This document shows positions 1-8,869 of a stretch of 64,000 nucleotides of DNA, one piece after another; the stretch's first letter is position 1, and each line of letters starts with the position of its first letter. The DNA is from Methanoregula sp. GTDB lineage: Archaea > Halobacteriota > Methanomicrobia > Methanomicrobiales > Methanospirillaceae. The DNA lies in contig JAJRCF010000012.1 of the NCBI GenBank assembly GCA_028679075.1, positions 1 to 64,000 of the forward strand, written 5' to 3'. Position numbers and translations under genes: made by a program. The notes under the pieces were generated by a model. That model had not been told where the DNA came from. It worked only from the letters and a program-made list of their open reading frames with translations, and ran no database searches.

Positions 1-366
1 CCCCCCACCACTGAGGGGAGGGGTAGCTACCACCCTGAGTACGGGAGGGGTGGGTACCCCCCTCTGCCCGTTTTCCCGGAAGGGCCGGAAAATCCCTGCT
101 CCGTCGGAAGTTCAAGTGGAACTGTCACGAATGATCATGCAGGCAAGGGGGGGGTGGGTACCCCTCCGGGCCACGGAGGGGTGGGTAGGGGGACCCCCCC
201 TCCGGATTTAAAGTGGGGTGGTGGGGGGTGCCACCTGCTGAGGGAGGGGTGACTACCCCCCCTCCGGTTTTGGTGTTGTGGTGTGCAGTGTCCGACGTGA
301 GGGGGGTGGAAAATGGGGGTGGGTGGGTGTTGATGGATGGTGGAGGGGAGGGGGGTACCCCCCACC
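1..366. repeat. Degenerate palindromic G-tract/C-tract repeats, no gene
   Basis: This stretch is dominated by runs of 4-8 G on the + strand, repeatedly followed by short C runs. Related units of the form AGGGGTNNNTACCCC occur near 15-35, 46-60, 151-164, 243-264 and 344-365. The units are palindromic around GTAC or TAGCTA and could form hairpins or G-quadruplexes. Open frames here translate into Pro/Gly/Thr-poor-complexity sequence and are not credible proteins. The repeat looks like a dispersed intergenic element family, but only part may be in this window. No spacer regularity of a CRISPR array is seen. Confidence 0.6.
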
Positions 367-493
367 GATTTTTTTTGGATGGGTGAGGGACTGTTTCCCG
401 CGCTTCGATGTCTTCGACCATCAATATTCATAATCGGTAGACAATTCAACCATGAAATATATATACTAAATTTGCAAACCTGATTTAATCACA

Positions 494-1170
494 ATGCCAC
501 GCGAATTACACCACCTCGTTATGACGAACATCCGGCGGTTTGCACAAGGACCGCGGGAAGCGGAATGCATAGCAAGGTTACTGCTCATGCAGGTGATTCT
601 CGTGTGTGTGGCGCACGCTGCACAGAAGACATGGAATGCCGGAAGAACGGCCTGCGAAGGTCCTGGTTTGGATGCGACACCTGTAAATATTTCGGCACCC
701 CCCGGCGCAGGAATAAGGGCTTATGGACCGGATCCCGCGGACGCCTCCGGCATACCTGTTCAAGCATTGTGGGAGAGTATCTCCGGCCATGGGGGGCCAT
801 TGTTTTCTCCCCCGGCTGGAACTGTTTTCCTGGCGGACACCGGCCTGCGCCGTTGACCCCGTCCGGGAATGGACTGCCTGTGCACCCGCACGTCACCCCT
901 GCCGAGTTATCGGTAGTATGAGAAGGGGTTTGTTCGCGTGCGAGTGTGCCGGTTGTTTCCGTCCTGAAGACGGGAGATCCGTGCAGTTTCTGCAGGACGC
1001 TGGTATGTACTCCGGCCGGACTATCGGCTGAATAACCATCAATATATCCGGTACACCGGCCCGTAGGGGGCATATCCCGGCCTGCACTACTCAAATATAC
1101 TGCCCGACGAGCAACGGCTCTGGCGGTTTCGCGGGAAAACATACCGGGGAATAAACGAAGAGGAATTAAC
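494..1170. other. No convincing gene; possible decayed coding sequence
   Basis: A good TATA-like AATATATATAC lies at about 456-466, and ATG 494 sits where a leaderless start would be expected. The frame from 494 (to 856) reads plausibly for only about 25 residues. A second frame, 565-921, contains a cysteine cluster (C-x4-ME-C, then C-x2-C within WFGCDTCKYFG). The two frames overlap and neither has a Shine-Dalgarno site or family resemblance I recognise. One reading is a frameshifted small Cys-containing gene; another is plain noncoding DNA. The opposite-strand 195-codon frame (585-1172) is rich in Arg/Pro/Gly and looks spurious. Confidence 0.3.
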
Positions 1171-1809
1171 ATGACTCGAAATTATGCAGACGATAAAGAG
1201 AACGAAGAACCGGGTCAGGTCCCGGCCGGTGCAGGGTGTGCCGGCCGGACAACCCGGAACGTCACGAAAGAACGCCGCTGTACCGTGAAGGCAAAGAGGA
1301 GCCACGGGGGCGGGAAGTCCTATGCGAACCGGACGAAACCGGCAAAGACCGGGAAGCCGACCGGGAGGAACGTAACCTACGGCGTGAGAGAAGCGGCCCG
1401 CATCCTCAAAGAATGGGGATACATAGTCGGATTGGTCGATGATGCTGCGGTCCCGTTGAACCTGATCGCCCACAAGGGCCGGGAGGTGCTCTCGATCCTC
1501 GTGATCCGCCCCCGGGAACCGGTAATGAATGCCGCCGGGGTACGGGCATACCACTCGCGTGAAGTGCTGGCACTCCAGCCGTACTGGAACACGGATTCCG
1601 ACAACATCCAGTTCTGGCTCTTCTCGCGGGTGGCCGGGCTCCTCCGGTACCGGGTCTTCCGTGGCGGTATCTGGAACATCGAGACCATGCAGAACGGGTG
1701 GCAGGAGAAACGCAAAGAAATGGCGGATTGCAAAACCGGGAGTGCGGGGAACGCGGTACAGAAATCGCGTACCGCTCCTCTTCTGGTTCACGCAACCGGG
1801 CACGGATAA
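1171..1809 (+). CDS. Hypothetical protein, basic N-terminus
   Basis: This 212-residue protein starts at ATG 1171, preceded by GAGG about 7 bases upstream. Residues 1-65 are Lys/Arg/Gly-rich and probably disordered. Residues 68-175 look like a compact alpha/beta domain: TYGVREAARILKEWGY at the start, then hydrophobic strands with charged ends (LIAHKGREVLSILVIRP, DSDNIQFWLFSRV, YRVFRGGIWNIE). The pattern is loosely like restriction-endonuclease-type folds, but I cannot identify a catalytic set and do not assign a function. It lies upstream of two further orphan genes in the same direction. Confidence 0.55.
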   Translation: MTRNYADDKENEEPGQVPAGAGCAGRTTRNVTKERRCTVKAKRSHGGGKSYANRTKPAKTGKPTGRNVTYGVREAARILKEWGYIVGLVDDAAVPLNLIAHKGREVLSILVIRPREPVMNAAGVRAYHSREVLALQPYWNTDSDNIQFWLFSRVAGLLRYRVFRGGIWNIETMQNGWQEKRKEMADCKTGSAGNAVQKSRTAPLLVHATGHG

Positions 1810-1871
1810 GGTGCAGATTGGTGTTCCGCGTGGAACCCGTTATATCCCCCCCTCCAATGCTGTTTGTCCGA

Positions 1872-1999
1872 GGAGTTCGGAGAACTCCGAAGACATAAGA
1901 TGGGAGGCATCAGCCGACCTTCAACTGTCCAAGGGCGCCCGAGGACACAGCGAAGAACCCCTACAGGTTCTTCTCGTCGTCGAGGTTCAGATGAACCTC
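1872..1999 (+). promoter_or_regulatory. Hairpin-rich leader upstream of the 2029 gene
   Basis: Three perfect short inverted repeats lie in series ahead of the 2029 start: GGAGTTC/GAACTCC (1872-1888, 3-nt loop), GAAGAACC/GGTTCTTC (1952-1973, 6-nt loop) and GAGGTTCA/TGAACCTC (1982-1999). A GGGCGCCC palindrome sits at about 1933-1940. The array ends about 16 bases before the ribosome binding site of the next gene. This suggests a structured 5' untranslated region. No known riboswitch consensus is recognised. Confidence 0.45.
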
Positions 2000-2028
2000 T
2001 CCGAAAAGACAGAATGGAGGAAAACAAC

Positions 2029-2532
2029 ATGGCAGACTATGTCCAGAAAACCAACATCAAGAGTGCGGTCCGCAAGCTCGCGAACCCGATCGCGGACGTC
2101 AGTGCGTTCAACACCCTCGTCCAGACGATCATCACCAGCAACCCGTTCGGGTGTGTATCGTATATGAGCTCGGGCGTCAACCACCCGCCCGTAGAAAAGA
2201 CCAGGGAGACGTACACGGCAAAATTCGTGTACCAGGACGAAGATGCGAAGACTATCGGCAATGGTTCCGAGAGTTACAACACGATGGCCGGCTTCACCGC
2301 AGGGATCGCCGCGGTGGTTGCCAATACGGCCAACAACACGGCGCACGGTGGCACACCGGTCCACGATGAAGAGAATGACACGTTCTCGGTGACCCTGAAG
2401 TGCCACGATCCCAACGGGGAACTGTACTTCGTGAACCTCTCCCGGAAGCAGGTGACCATCTCCTCGTACGAGGCCGATGCCATCCGCACCGTCATCGAGA
2501 CCTGGTCAGACGGGGTAACCGCGTTAGCCTGA
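2029..2532 (+). CDS. Conserved hypothetical protein with NPFGC motif
   Basis: This 167-residue protein starts at ATG 2029, set by GGAGG at 2016-2020, eight bases upstream; a longer in-frame extension lacks such a site. It has no membrane segment. Notable sequence includes NPFGCVSYMSSG at about residues 38-49, VEKTRETYTAKFVYQDEDAKTIG, then a Gly/Ala/Asn-rich middle (AGFTAGIAAVVANTANNTAHGG) and a C-terminal alpha/beta part ending in TWSDGVTALA. I do not recognise the family. It is followed by a strong hairpin at 2546-2569 and a small membrane protein gene. The hairpin leader suggests post-transcriptional control. Confidence 0.7.
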   Translation: MADYVQKTNIKSAVRKLANPIADVSAFNTLVQTIITSNPFGCVSYMSSGVNHPPVEKTRETYTAKFVYQDEDAKTIGNGSESYNTMAGFTAGIAAVVANTANNTAHGGTPVHDEENDTFSVTLKCHDPNGELYFVNLSRKQVTISSYEADAIRTVIETWSDGVTALA

Positions 2533-2545
2533 TCCCGCAGATGAT

Positions 2546-2575
2546 GGCAGGGGGTCATCTCCCCTTGCCATTTTC
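2546..2575 (+). terminator. Hairpin plus T-rich tail after the 2029 gene
   Basis: GGCAGGGG pairs with CCCCTTGCC around a short TCATCT loop, followed by ATTTTCTC. An almost identical hairpin follows the next gene at 3064-3087, so the structure may be a terminator, a small dispersed repeat, or both. Confidence 0.5.
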
Positions 2576-2591
2576 TCGGAGGAGAATGGTA

Positions 2592-3056
2592 ATGTCACCA
2601 ATCCTCACCAATCCGCTCCGCACCTTCTGCTGGGGCGTGCTCCACGCGATCGGCATGTTCGACCCCGCGGGGCAGCTGACCGACGAAGACATGCAAGCCG
2701 ACCCTGCCGAGTACCGGACCTGGTTCGGCTTCGGCGAGGTTGTCATGGCCTGCCTCCTTGCAGGGACCATCGCGGTTCCGGCGGGAGTCTGGTTTGCCGG
2801 GCGGACGGAACTGCCGCTTGCCTTCATCGGCGCGAGCGTCCTGTTCCTGCCGCTCTTCGTCTTTGTGCCCCGGCTCATCCGGTACGCCATGAAGGCGGAC
2901 ACGGATGCCGTGCTGGACGCATTCGGCAAAAACGAGCAGACAAAGAAGGTCTTCTGGGCCCTGTTCATCGCCACCGCCGGCCTCGTGCTGGCGCAGGTGG
3001 TTGATCCGGCAACGGCGCAGAAGATGGCAGAGATCCTTGCGGGACTGATCCCGTAA
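2592..3056 (+). CDS. Small membrane protein, three predicted TM segments
   Basis: This 154-residue protein starts at ATG 2592, with GGAGGAG at 2578-2584; ATG 2586 is the alternative but is too close to that site. Three hydrophobic stretches are visible at about residues 48-70, 76-97 and 122-142, with a charged loop (KADTDAVLDAFGKNEQTKK) before the last. The N-terminal 45 residues are soluble and acidic (GQLTDEDMQADPAEYRTW). I do not recognise the family. It is bracketed by two near-identical hairpins, so it is probably transcribed separately from, or attenuated relative to, the 2029 gene. Confidence 0.65.
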   Translation: MSPILTNPLRTFCWGVLHAIGMFDPAGQLTDEDMQADPAEYRTWFGFGEVVMACLLAGTIAVPAGVWFAGRTELPLAFIGASVLFLPLFVFVPRLIRYAMKADTDAVLDAFGKNEQTKKVFWALFIATAGLVLAQVVDPATAQKMAEILAGLIP

Positions 3057-3063
3057 GCAGGCA

Positions 3064-3096
3064 GGCAGGGGGGGTGATCTCCCTGCCACATTTTTC
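3064..3096 (+). terminator. Hairpin plus T-run after the 2592 gene
   Basis: GGCAGGG at 3064-3070 pairs with CCCTGCC at 3081-3087, and ATTTTTCTC follows. The loop GGTGATCT resembles the GGTCATCT loop of the hairpin at 2546-2569. Confidence 0.55.
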
Positions 3097-3157
3097 TCAA
3101 TCACGATCACTTGGTTGACAGGAAATGCTCTAACGGGGGAGCATGACAATCCGTCGA

Positions 3158-4069
3158 TCAATCCCGCAATTCCCGCACCACCCGGCAGTCCTCGCACTCG
3201 CGGCACTCGAACTCCAGCGTCGAGTGCCGGATGCGGTACTTTTCCAGCCTGTGTTTTATCTCCTTTTTAATCTCTTCAAGCCGGTGCGTATCGGTCTCGC
3301 AGGAGTACACATGCGCATCGAGCACGTTGATGTTCGAGCAGAGACTCCAGAGATGGACATTGTGGATCCCGTCAACCCCCTCAACGGATTCAATCTCGTG
3401 TATCACGTCCTCCGTATTGACATCGCGGGGTGCGAACTGGAGGAGGATAGCGAAGGAATCCCGCAGCAGCGAGAACGAAGAGACCAGGATCAGGAGGGCA
3501 ATTGCAATACTGAGGAGCGGGTCGACAATGGTCTGGCCGGTGAATGCGATCCAGAGTGCTGCGACAATCACCGCTACTGACGACAGGGTATCGCCCAGCA
3601 CGTGCAGGAAGGCACTCTTCACGTTCAGGTCGTGGCTGCCGTGGAGGACATACATCGCGGCAAGGTTGGCGACAAGCCCCACAACGGCAACACCAAACAT
3701 CACGGTACTGTTGATGGGGGCAGGATGGGAGAAGCGTGCAATCGCTTCATAGATGATCACCCCACTGACTCCGATGAGGAAGATACCGTTCACGACCGCC
3801 GCACCGATCTCCACGCGGTGGTAGCCGAATGTCCTTGATGTGGTTGGCAGCCGCTCGGCAATGATGATCGCCCCAAGGGAGAGGAGCAGTGCGACAACGT
3901 CCTGGAGCATGTGGGCTGCATCGCCGAGCAGCGAAAGGGACCCCGACACCAGCCCCCCGGCAACTTCGGCAACGAAGATGACCGCTGTGAGCACAATAGC
4001 GATCTTCAGCGACTTCTTCGGCAGGTGCTCTTCACACGCTTCCTCATCGGCATGGGTGTGGTCGTGCAT
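3158..4069 (-). CDS. Cation diffusion facilitator (Zn/Cd-type efflux)
   Basis: This 303-residue protein is a CDF transporter, which exports divalent metals in exchange for protons. Six membrane segments span residues 20-205. The paired metal-site motifs of the family are present: D50-A-A-H53-x3-D57 in TM2 and H156-x3-D160 in TM5. The N-terminus is His/Glu-rich (MHDHTHADEE). The C-terminal cytoplasmic domain (about 215-303) ends in CRECEDC, which could bind metal. Length and layout match the CzcD/ZitB type. It is divergent from the GntP-type permease at 4266. Metal specificity cannot be read directly; Zn2+ or Cd2+ is the family default. Confidence 0.9.
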   Translation of the reverse strand: MHDHTHADEEACEEHLPKKSLKIAIVLTAVIFVAEVAGGLVSGSLSLLGDAAHMLQDVVALLLSLGAIIIAERLPTTSRTFGYHRVEIGAAVVNGIFLIGVSGVIIYEAIARFSHPAPINSTVMFGVAVVGLVANLAAMYVLHGSHDLNVKSAFLHVLGDTLSSVAVIVAALWIAFTGQTIVDPLLSIAIALLILVSSFSLLRDSFAILLQFAPRDVNTEDVIHEIESVEGVDGIHNVHLWSLCSNINVLDAHVYSCETDTHRLEEIKKEIKHRLEKYRIRHSTLEFECRECEDCRVVRELRD

Positions 4070-4265
4070 TAACCGGTAGTATTATTTTACCAGCTGAAAA
4101 ACTGGAGCGTTACGCAGAAGAAAGGTAATTTCCCCAAAGATACTGACACCCGCAGGTGACGGTCTCTGGTCTTTCCCTTGCACCGTCCCGTGGACCGGTA
4201 CAACCGGGTTACCCCGGCACCACGCTTTCCAATCCTTTTTCATCCCCCCGGTACGAACACTATCC

Positions 4266-5549
4266 ATGGACCTCATCGTCGCGTTCATCATCACCCTTGC
4301 CCTCATCACCGCGGTCAGCCTCTGGTACAGGATCTCCCCGTTCTTCACGCTGATCGGAGGAGCAGTCCTCTTCGGTCTCCTTGCGGGCATGACCCTTGAC
4401 GCGACAATCGTGGGGATCGCATCCGGTGTCGGGAAGGTCTTCTCCGCGTTCGGCATCATCATCCTCTGCGGGGCCGTGATCGCAATCCTCCTGCGGGAGC
4501 AGCACCAGACGGAGGAGATCGTATCCGATATCCGGCGTTTCGTCAGGAACCCTCCCGCACTCGCCGGGATTTCGGGTTACCTTCTCGCCGTGCCAATCAC
4601 CTGCTGCGTTACTGCATTTATCATGCTAACACCGATCCTTGACTGCCTGGAAAACGACAGACCGAGGCGCAATATCCTCCTCTACCTTGCGGCTGTTGGC
4701 AGTATTATCTCCTACGCCCTCATCTATCCTACACCGGTAGTCATCCCGCTCTTTGCTGCTTTCTCCGGGGGGATAAGCCCGCTGGTGTTCGATGCGGTCA
4801 CCATCCCCCTCTCCCTTGCAGTACTGGGCGGAGTCCTGCTGTTCTACCGGTGGGCCCGCCCGGATGCAGTCCTGCAGGGTAACGCCCCATCGCAACCAGA
4901 AGAACCACACTGCACGGTTCAACCGGACCTGCCTGACGGGATCCACTGGCGTGCCTGGGCCCCGTTTATCGCGATCATTGTTGCCCTTCCCGTTGCCTTT
5001 CTGGCCCTGGGCCTCTCGCAGGCAGGCACGATCAATTTCATCATGCTCGTCGGGGCAGTAACCGCTATCGCACTTGCAGCCCCGGCAGTCCGTGCCTCAG
5101 GCCTGTCAAAGAGCGCAAAACATGCCGGCCTGATCATCTTCGATATCTGCGGGGCAGGAGCGCTGGGTTACGTGATCGTCAGCAGCGGGTTTGCACAGGA
5201 CGCCCTGGGCCGGATGACCCTCTTTATCCCCATCCTCCTTGTGCCGTTCATCTTTGCGGCAGTGATCGAGACTGCTCAGGGCTCACGGGTGGTGACGGCG
5301 GTTATCACCGCGGAAGTCCTCGCAGGATCGGCAGTAGTAGGTGCCATCCACCCGGTCACCCTCATCCTCCTCATCAGTGCCGGGTCGTGTATCGTATCTT
5401 ACGTGACCGACCCCTTCTTCTGGCTGGTCCAGCGGACGACCGGGGACGATGTCGGGACCGTGGTGAAGAATTATACCCTGCCCATCGCACTTGCCGGGGT
5501 CGCGATCTTTATCGTCGCGATTGCGCTGGAGTACCTGGTATTCCGGTAA
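4266..5549 (+). CDS. GntP-type permease
   Basis: This 427-residue integral membrane protein has 11-12 hydrophobic segments. It matches the GntP (gluconate:H+ symporter) family in overall hydropathy. Features include the conserved N-terminal ISPFFTLIGGAVLFGLLAG, a loop with YPTPVVIPLFAAFSGG, and a C-terminal block TGDDVGTVVKNYTLP, similar to the GntP signature before the last helix. Substrate is probably an organic acid, but members differ. It stands alone between a CDF pump and an ArsR gene, with no sugar acid catabolic gene nearby. The start at ATG 4266 follows a weak upstream site; alternatives are not better. Confidence 0.8.
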   Translation: MDLIVAFIITLALITAVSLWYRISPFFTLIGGAVLFGLLAGMTLDATIVGIASGVGKVFSAFGIIILCGAVIAILLREQHQTEEIVSDIRRFVRNPPALAGISGYLLAVPITCCVTAFIMLTPILDCLENDRPRRNILLYLAAVGSIISYALIYPTPVVIPLFAAFSGGISPLVFDAVTIPLSLAVLGGVLLFYRWARPDAVLQGNAPSQPEEPHCTVQPDLPDGIHWRAWAPFIAIIVALPVAFLALGLSQAGTINFIMLVGAVTAIALAAPAVRASGLSKSAKHAGLIIFDICGAGALGYVIVSSGFAQDALGRMTLFIPILLVPFIFAAVIETAQGSRVVTAVITAEVLAGSAVVGAIHPVTLILLISAGSCIVSYVTDPFFWLVQRTTGDDVGTVVKNYTLPIALAGVAIFIVAIALEYLVFR

Positions 5550-5651
5550 TTTCCCTGGGGATATCAAGAAAAATGGTGCAGGGGACTATGGTCTCCAAAT
5601 TTTGAAATGCCGGAAGCAACAACCTGATCAGTCAAAAATAAATATTCGTGA

Positions 5652-5984
5652 ATGCCATGGACTCGTTTGCTTCCGGGTTTGCCGCTGTTGACGGTGCAGG
5701 AGATGCTTGAGAAAGACTCCGTCACGGCACTGCTGGAGTACATGAAACTGCTCGGCCACCCGCTCCGCCTGAAGATCATCCTGATGCTCCTGGAACGCGA
5801 CCACTGCGTCTGCGAATTTTTCTATGTCTTTGAGGAACCCCGGAACCTCATCTCGTATAATCTGAAAAAACTCAAAGACGGCGGGCTCATCGAATCCTAC
5901 TACCGTTCGAGCCATAAGATCTACAAGATCAGGGACGAGGTTGCTCCGGTGATCCGGAACATCACCACGGCCATATCCGGCTGA
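5652..5984 (+). CDS. ArsR-family winged-helix regulator
   Basis: This 110-residue protein has a winged-helix DNA-binding core from LLEYMKLLGHPLRLKIILMLLERDHCVCEF to the wing YYRSSHKIYKI. The CVC within the alpha-3 region matches the ELCVCDL-type metal site of ArsR/SmtB proteins. The start is uncertain: ATG 5652 gives an extra 17 residues that look unconserved, while ATG 5703 starts directly at the helix but its GGAG abuts the codon. It lies between the GntP permease and the convergent end of the P-type ATPase gene. It may regulate either; no operator is evident. Confidence 0.8.
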   Translation: MPWTRLLPGLPLLTVQEMLEKDSVTALLEYMKLLGHPLRLKIILMLLERDHCVCEFFYVFEEPRNLISYNLKKLKDGGLIESYYRSSHKIYKIRDEVAPVIRNITTAISG

Positions 5985-6056
5985 TCCCTTTTTGTTCCGG
6001 CCATTTCCCGGCACCAGTATCCTTCATGCTTCTGGTATCAGGTTCGCGAGGTGCAG

Positions 6057-8618
6057 TTATCGTCGGTCCTGCGGTAATGCCCTCCCCGCATACTTCAGGA
6101 GCTCAAACCACAGCACGCTCAGTACGCCCCCCGCCACACATATGCCTACATCGGAAAGGGAGAGCGGGGAGAACCGGAACAGCTCCTGCAGGGCAGGGAT
6201 ATAAAGCACGAGCAGCAGGCAGATCACGGTCAGGGCAACAACCACCGAGAGCGCCCGGTTCGGGGAACGCAGCGATGCAAGGATGGTGTCGGACCATGAG
6301 CGGTTGGTCAGGATCAGGCAGAGGTTGGCGACAACGATCGTAGTGAAGGTCAGGGCCCGCACTTCCGGTTCGCCAAGTCCCCGGTAGAGCGCACCTGCGT
6401 ATATCGCAAGCACAACTGCCAGGACGACAAATCCCTGCAGCAGGCTGAGCAGGAGCGTCCGCCGGGTGAAGAGTCCTTCGTCCCGGTGCCGGGGCGGGCG
6501 TGTCATCACGTCACGCTCCTCTTTCTCCGATTCAAAGACAACCGAGCAGGTCGGGTCGATGATCAGCTCGAGGAAAACGATATGGACCGGCAGGAGGACG
6601 AGCGGCATGCCGAACAGGACGGGGATAAGGGACATACCGGCAATGGGGGCATGGACGGAGATGACATAGGCCATCGCTTTCTTCAGGTTGTCGAAGATCC
6701 GCCGGCCCAGCCGCACCGCCGCAACAATTGAGGTAAAGTTGTCATCGAGCAGGACGAGCGATGACGCCTCCCGGGCAACATCCGTCCCCCTGCCCCCCAT
6801 GGCGATCCCGATATCCGCGGATTTCAGGGCCGGGGCATCGTTCACGCCGTCACCGGTCATGGCGACAACTTCGCCGGTCGCTTTCAGCGCATTTACAATA
6901 CGGAGTTTCTGCTCGGGGACAACGCGGGCAAAGACCCCGGCCGACCGGATGCGGACCTGCAGCGTGCTGTCATCCATCGCGTCCAGTTCAGGCCCGGTGA
7001 TGCACACGGTTCCGTCCCCAAGGCCGATCTGGCGGGCGATATTCAGGGCAGTCTGCGGGTAGTCCCCGGTGATCATGATGACCCGGATACCGGCGGCCGA
7101 ACATTCTTTGACCGCTTCGGCCACCTGCGGGCGGACCGGGTCGGCAAACCCGATGAGCCCGATGAAGGCAAAGGGGAAATCATGCTGCTTGTCCGGGAGG
7201 CCGGTGAGCGAGAACGAGGCCCGGGCAACGCCCAGCACGCGGAGGCCGGAGGCGGCCATTGTGTCGACCCGGCCGGCAAGGTCCAGCTGGGCAGCGGCAT
7301 CGAGATGGCAGAGGTCGGCAATCGCTTCCGGTGCCCCCTTTGCCGCGATGACAAACCGGTCGCCGTCCGGCGAGCGCCAGACATTGGACATGGCAAGGAG
7401 CTCGGGGGAGAGGGGATATTCCTGCACCAGGTTCCAGTCCTTGTGGATGTGCTCGGTCTTCCCGAATTCCCCGTCCTGTAAGGAGATCAGGGCCTTCTCC
7501 ATCGGGTCGAAGGGGTCCTTCTTGCAGGCCAGGATTGCGTACTCCGCAACCTCATGGCAGCTCTCCGTGAGCATGCTGTGGTCCCGCGGATCGTAGTCGC
7601 AGAGTTCGCCGTTGGCAGAGAACTGCGCAACCGACATCCTGTTCTCGGTCAGCGTGCCGGTCTTGTCAACGCAGAGGACCGTGGCCGAACCCAGCGTCTC
7701 GATGGCCGGGATCTGCCGGGTCAGGACGTGTCTCTGCGATATCCGCCATGCACCAAGCGCGAGGAAGATGGTCAGGACAACCGGGAACTCCTCCGGGAGG
7801 ATCGCCATGGCAAGCGTGATCCCCGCGAGAAATCCTTCGATCCAGTTGTACCGGGTCAGGCCGTAGACGATGACGATGATGGCACAGAGCGATAAACCAA
7901 TGAGGGCGATGACCCTGACGATCCGGTCGATCTCGCGTTTCAGTCGCGTCTCGGAGCGTTCCACGGTGCGGAGGACTGACCCGATCTTTCCCATCTCCGT
8001 CAGCGCACCCGTTGCCCGGACACGCATAAGTCCCTGTCCGGAGACAACGAGCGTGCCGGAGTAGACCGTGGGCTGGTCATCACCCCCCGGTCGTTCCGCT
8101 GCAGCCGGCATCCCATCAGCCCATGCGATCTTCCTGACCGGGACAGACTCTCCTGTCAGGAGGGACTCATCGGCCGACACGTTGTTAGCGATCAGCAGGA
8201 GGCCGTCAGCCGGCACGCGGTCTCCTTCGCACAGGATCACCACGTCACCGGTCACCACCTCGCGCCCGGCAATGCGTTTCTGCATCCCGTCGCGGATCAC
8301 GAGGGCACGCGGGCTGGAGAGGTTCCGGAGCGCTTCGAGTGCCCGCTCGGTCTTCCGCTCCTGGTACACGGTGATACCGATGACGAGGACGACAAAGCTC
8401 ATCAGCATCAGGCCTTCGGAGATGTCGCCAAGGAGGAAATAGATCAGCCCGCTTGCAACAAGCAGGAGGAACATCGGTTCGTGGACGACTTCGCCGATAA
8501 TACAGAAAATGCTCCGTTGCCTGTCAGCGGGAAGTTCATTATACCCTTCACGCCGGAGTTTCTCGTCCGCCTCTGATGCAGAAAGACCGGTGACTGCACT
8601 GATGTCAAGAGCTGGCAC
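6057..8618 (-). CDS. P-type cation-transporting ATPase
   Basis: This 853-residue pump has a complete P-type ATPase layout: N-terminal cation ATPase domain, TGES loop (155-158), phosphorylation site DKTGTLT with Asp318, nucleotide site KGAPE (about 427), and hinge MTGDGVNDAP (about 587). M4 reads PEEFPVVL (275-282) instead of the PEGLP of Ca2+-ATPases. M6 has DPTCSVVFE, with a Cys. It resembles type II pumps but its ion is not clear; Ca2+, Mn2+ or a monovalent cation are possible. It is convergent with the ArsR gene at 5652, and its promoter side faces another ArsR gene (8870-9274). Confidence 0.9.
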   Translation of the reverse strand: MPALDISAVTGLSASEADEKLRREGYNELPADRQRSIFCIIGEVVHEPMFLLLVASGLIYFLLGDISEGLMLMSFVVLVIGITVYQERKTERALEALRNLSSPRALVIRDGMQKRIAGREVVTGDVVILCEGDRVPADGLLLIANNVSADESLLTGESVPVRKIAWADGMPAAAERPGGDDQPTVYSGTLVVSGQGLMRVRATGALTEMGKIGSVLRTVERSETRLKREIDRIVRVIALIGLSLCAIIVIVYGLTRYNWIEGFLAGITLAMAILPEEFPVVLTIFLALGAWRISQRHVLTRQIPAIETLGSATVLCVDKTGTLTENRMSVAQFSANGELCDYDPRDHSMLTESCHEVAEYAILACKKDPFDPMEKALISLQDGEFGKTEHIHKDWNLVQEYPLSPELLAMSNVWRSPDGDRFVIAAKGAPEAIADLCHLDAAAQLDLAGRVDTMAASGLRVLGVARASFSLTGLPDKQHDFPFAFIGLIGFADPVRPQVAEAVKECSAAGIRVIMITGDYPQTALNIARQIGLGDGTVCITGPELDAMDDSTLQVRIRSAGVFARVVPEQKLRIVNALKATGEVVAMTGDGVNDAPALKSADIGIAMGGRGTDVAREASSLVLLDDNFTSIVAAVRLGRRIFDNLKKAMAYVISVHAPIAGMSLIPVLFGMPLVLLPVHIVFLELIIDPTCSVVFESEKEERDVMTRPPRHRDEGLFTRRTLLLSLLQGFVVLAVVLAIYAGALYRGLGEPEVRALTFTTIVVANLCLILTNRSWSDTILASLRSPNRALSVVVALTVICLLLVLYIPALQELFRFSPLSLSDVGICVAGGVLSVLWFELLKYAGRALPQDRR

Positions 8619-8869
8619 GGTCCGGCCCCCGGCATATCCGGCTGTGATTTGTTGGCATGGCCTTGCACATGCCCATGAAAAAACGACCTACCGGCAATTC
8701 CGTGCTTGTCATGGTTTCACGGAGATTAGGTTATGAGCACATAGGGCTTTCGCTGGAAGTGAGAATTTTAAAAAACAAAGAATATTGCCGAGAGGCGCGT
8801 GAAGAGATTGATGATACAAAATACCTGAGTATCTGCACAAAAACCAAAAAAAAGTCCTGTTTTCCGGTA

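Noticed and set aside
1-366. Possible CRISPR array
   Set aside because: Repeat units vary in sequence and spacing, and there are no unique spacers of constant length or adjacent cas genes.
585-1172. 195-codon minus-strand frame as a gene
   Set aside because: Composition is Arg/Pro/Gly-rich and domainless, and there is no ribosome binding site or conservation sign.
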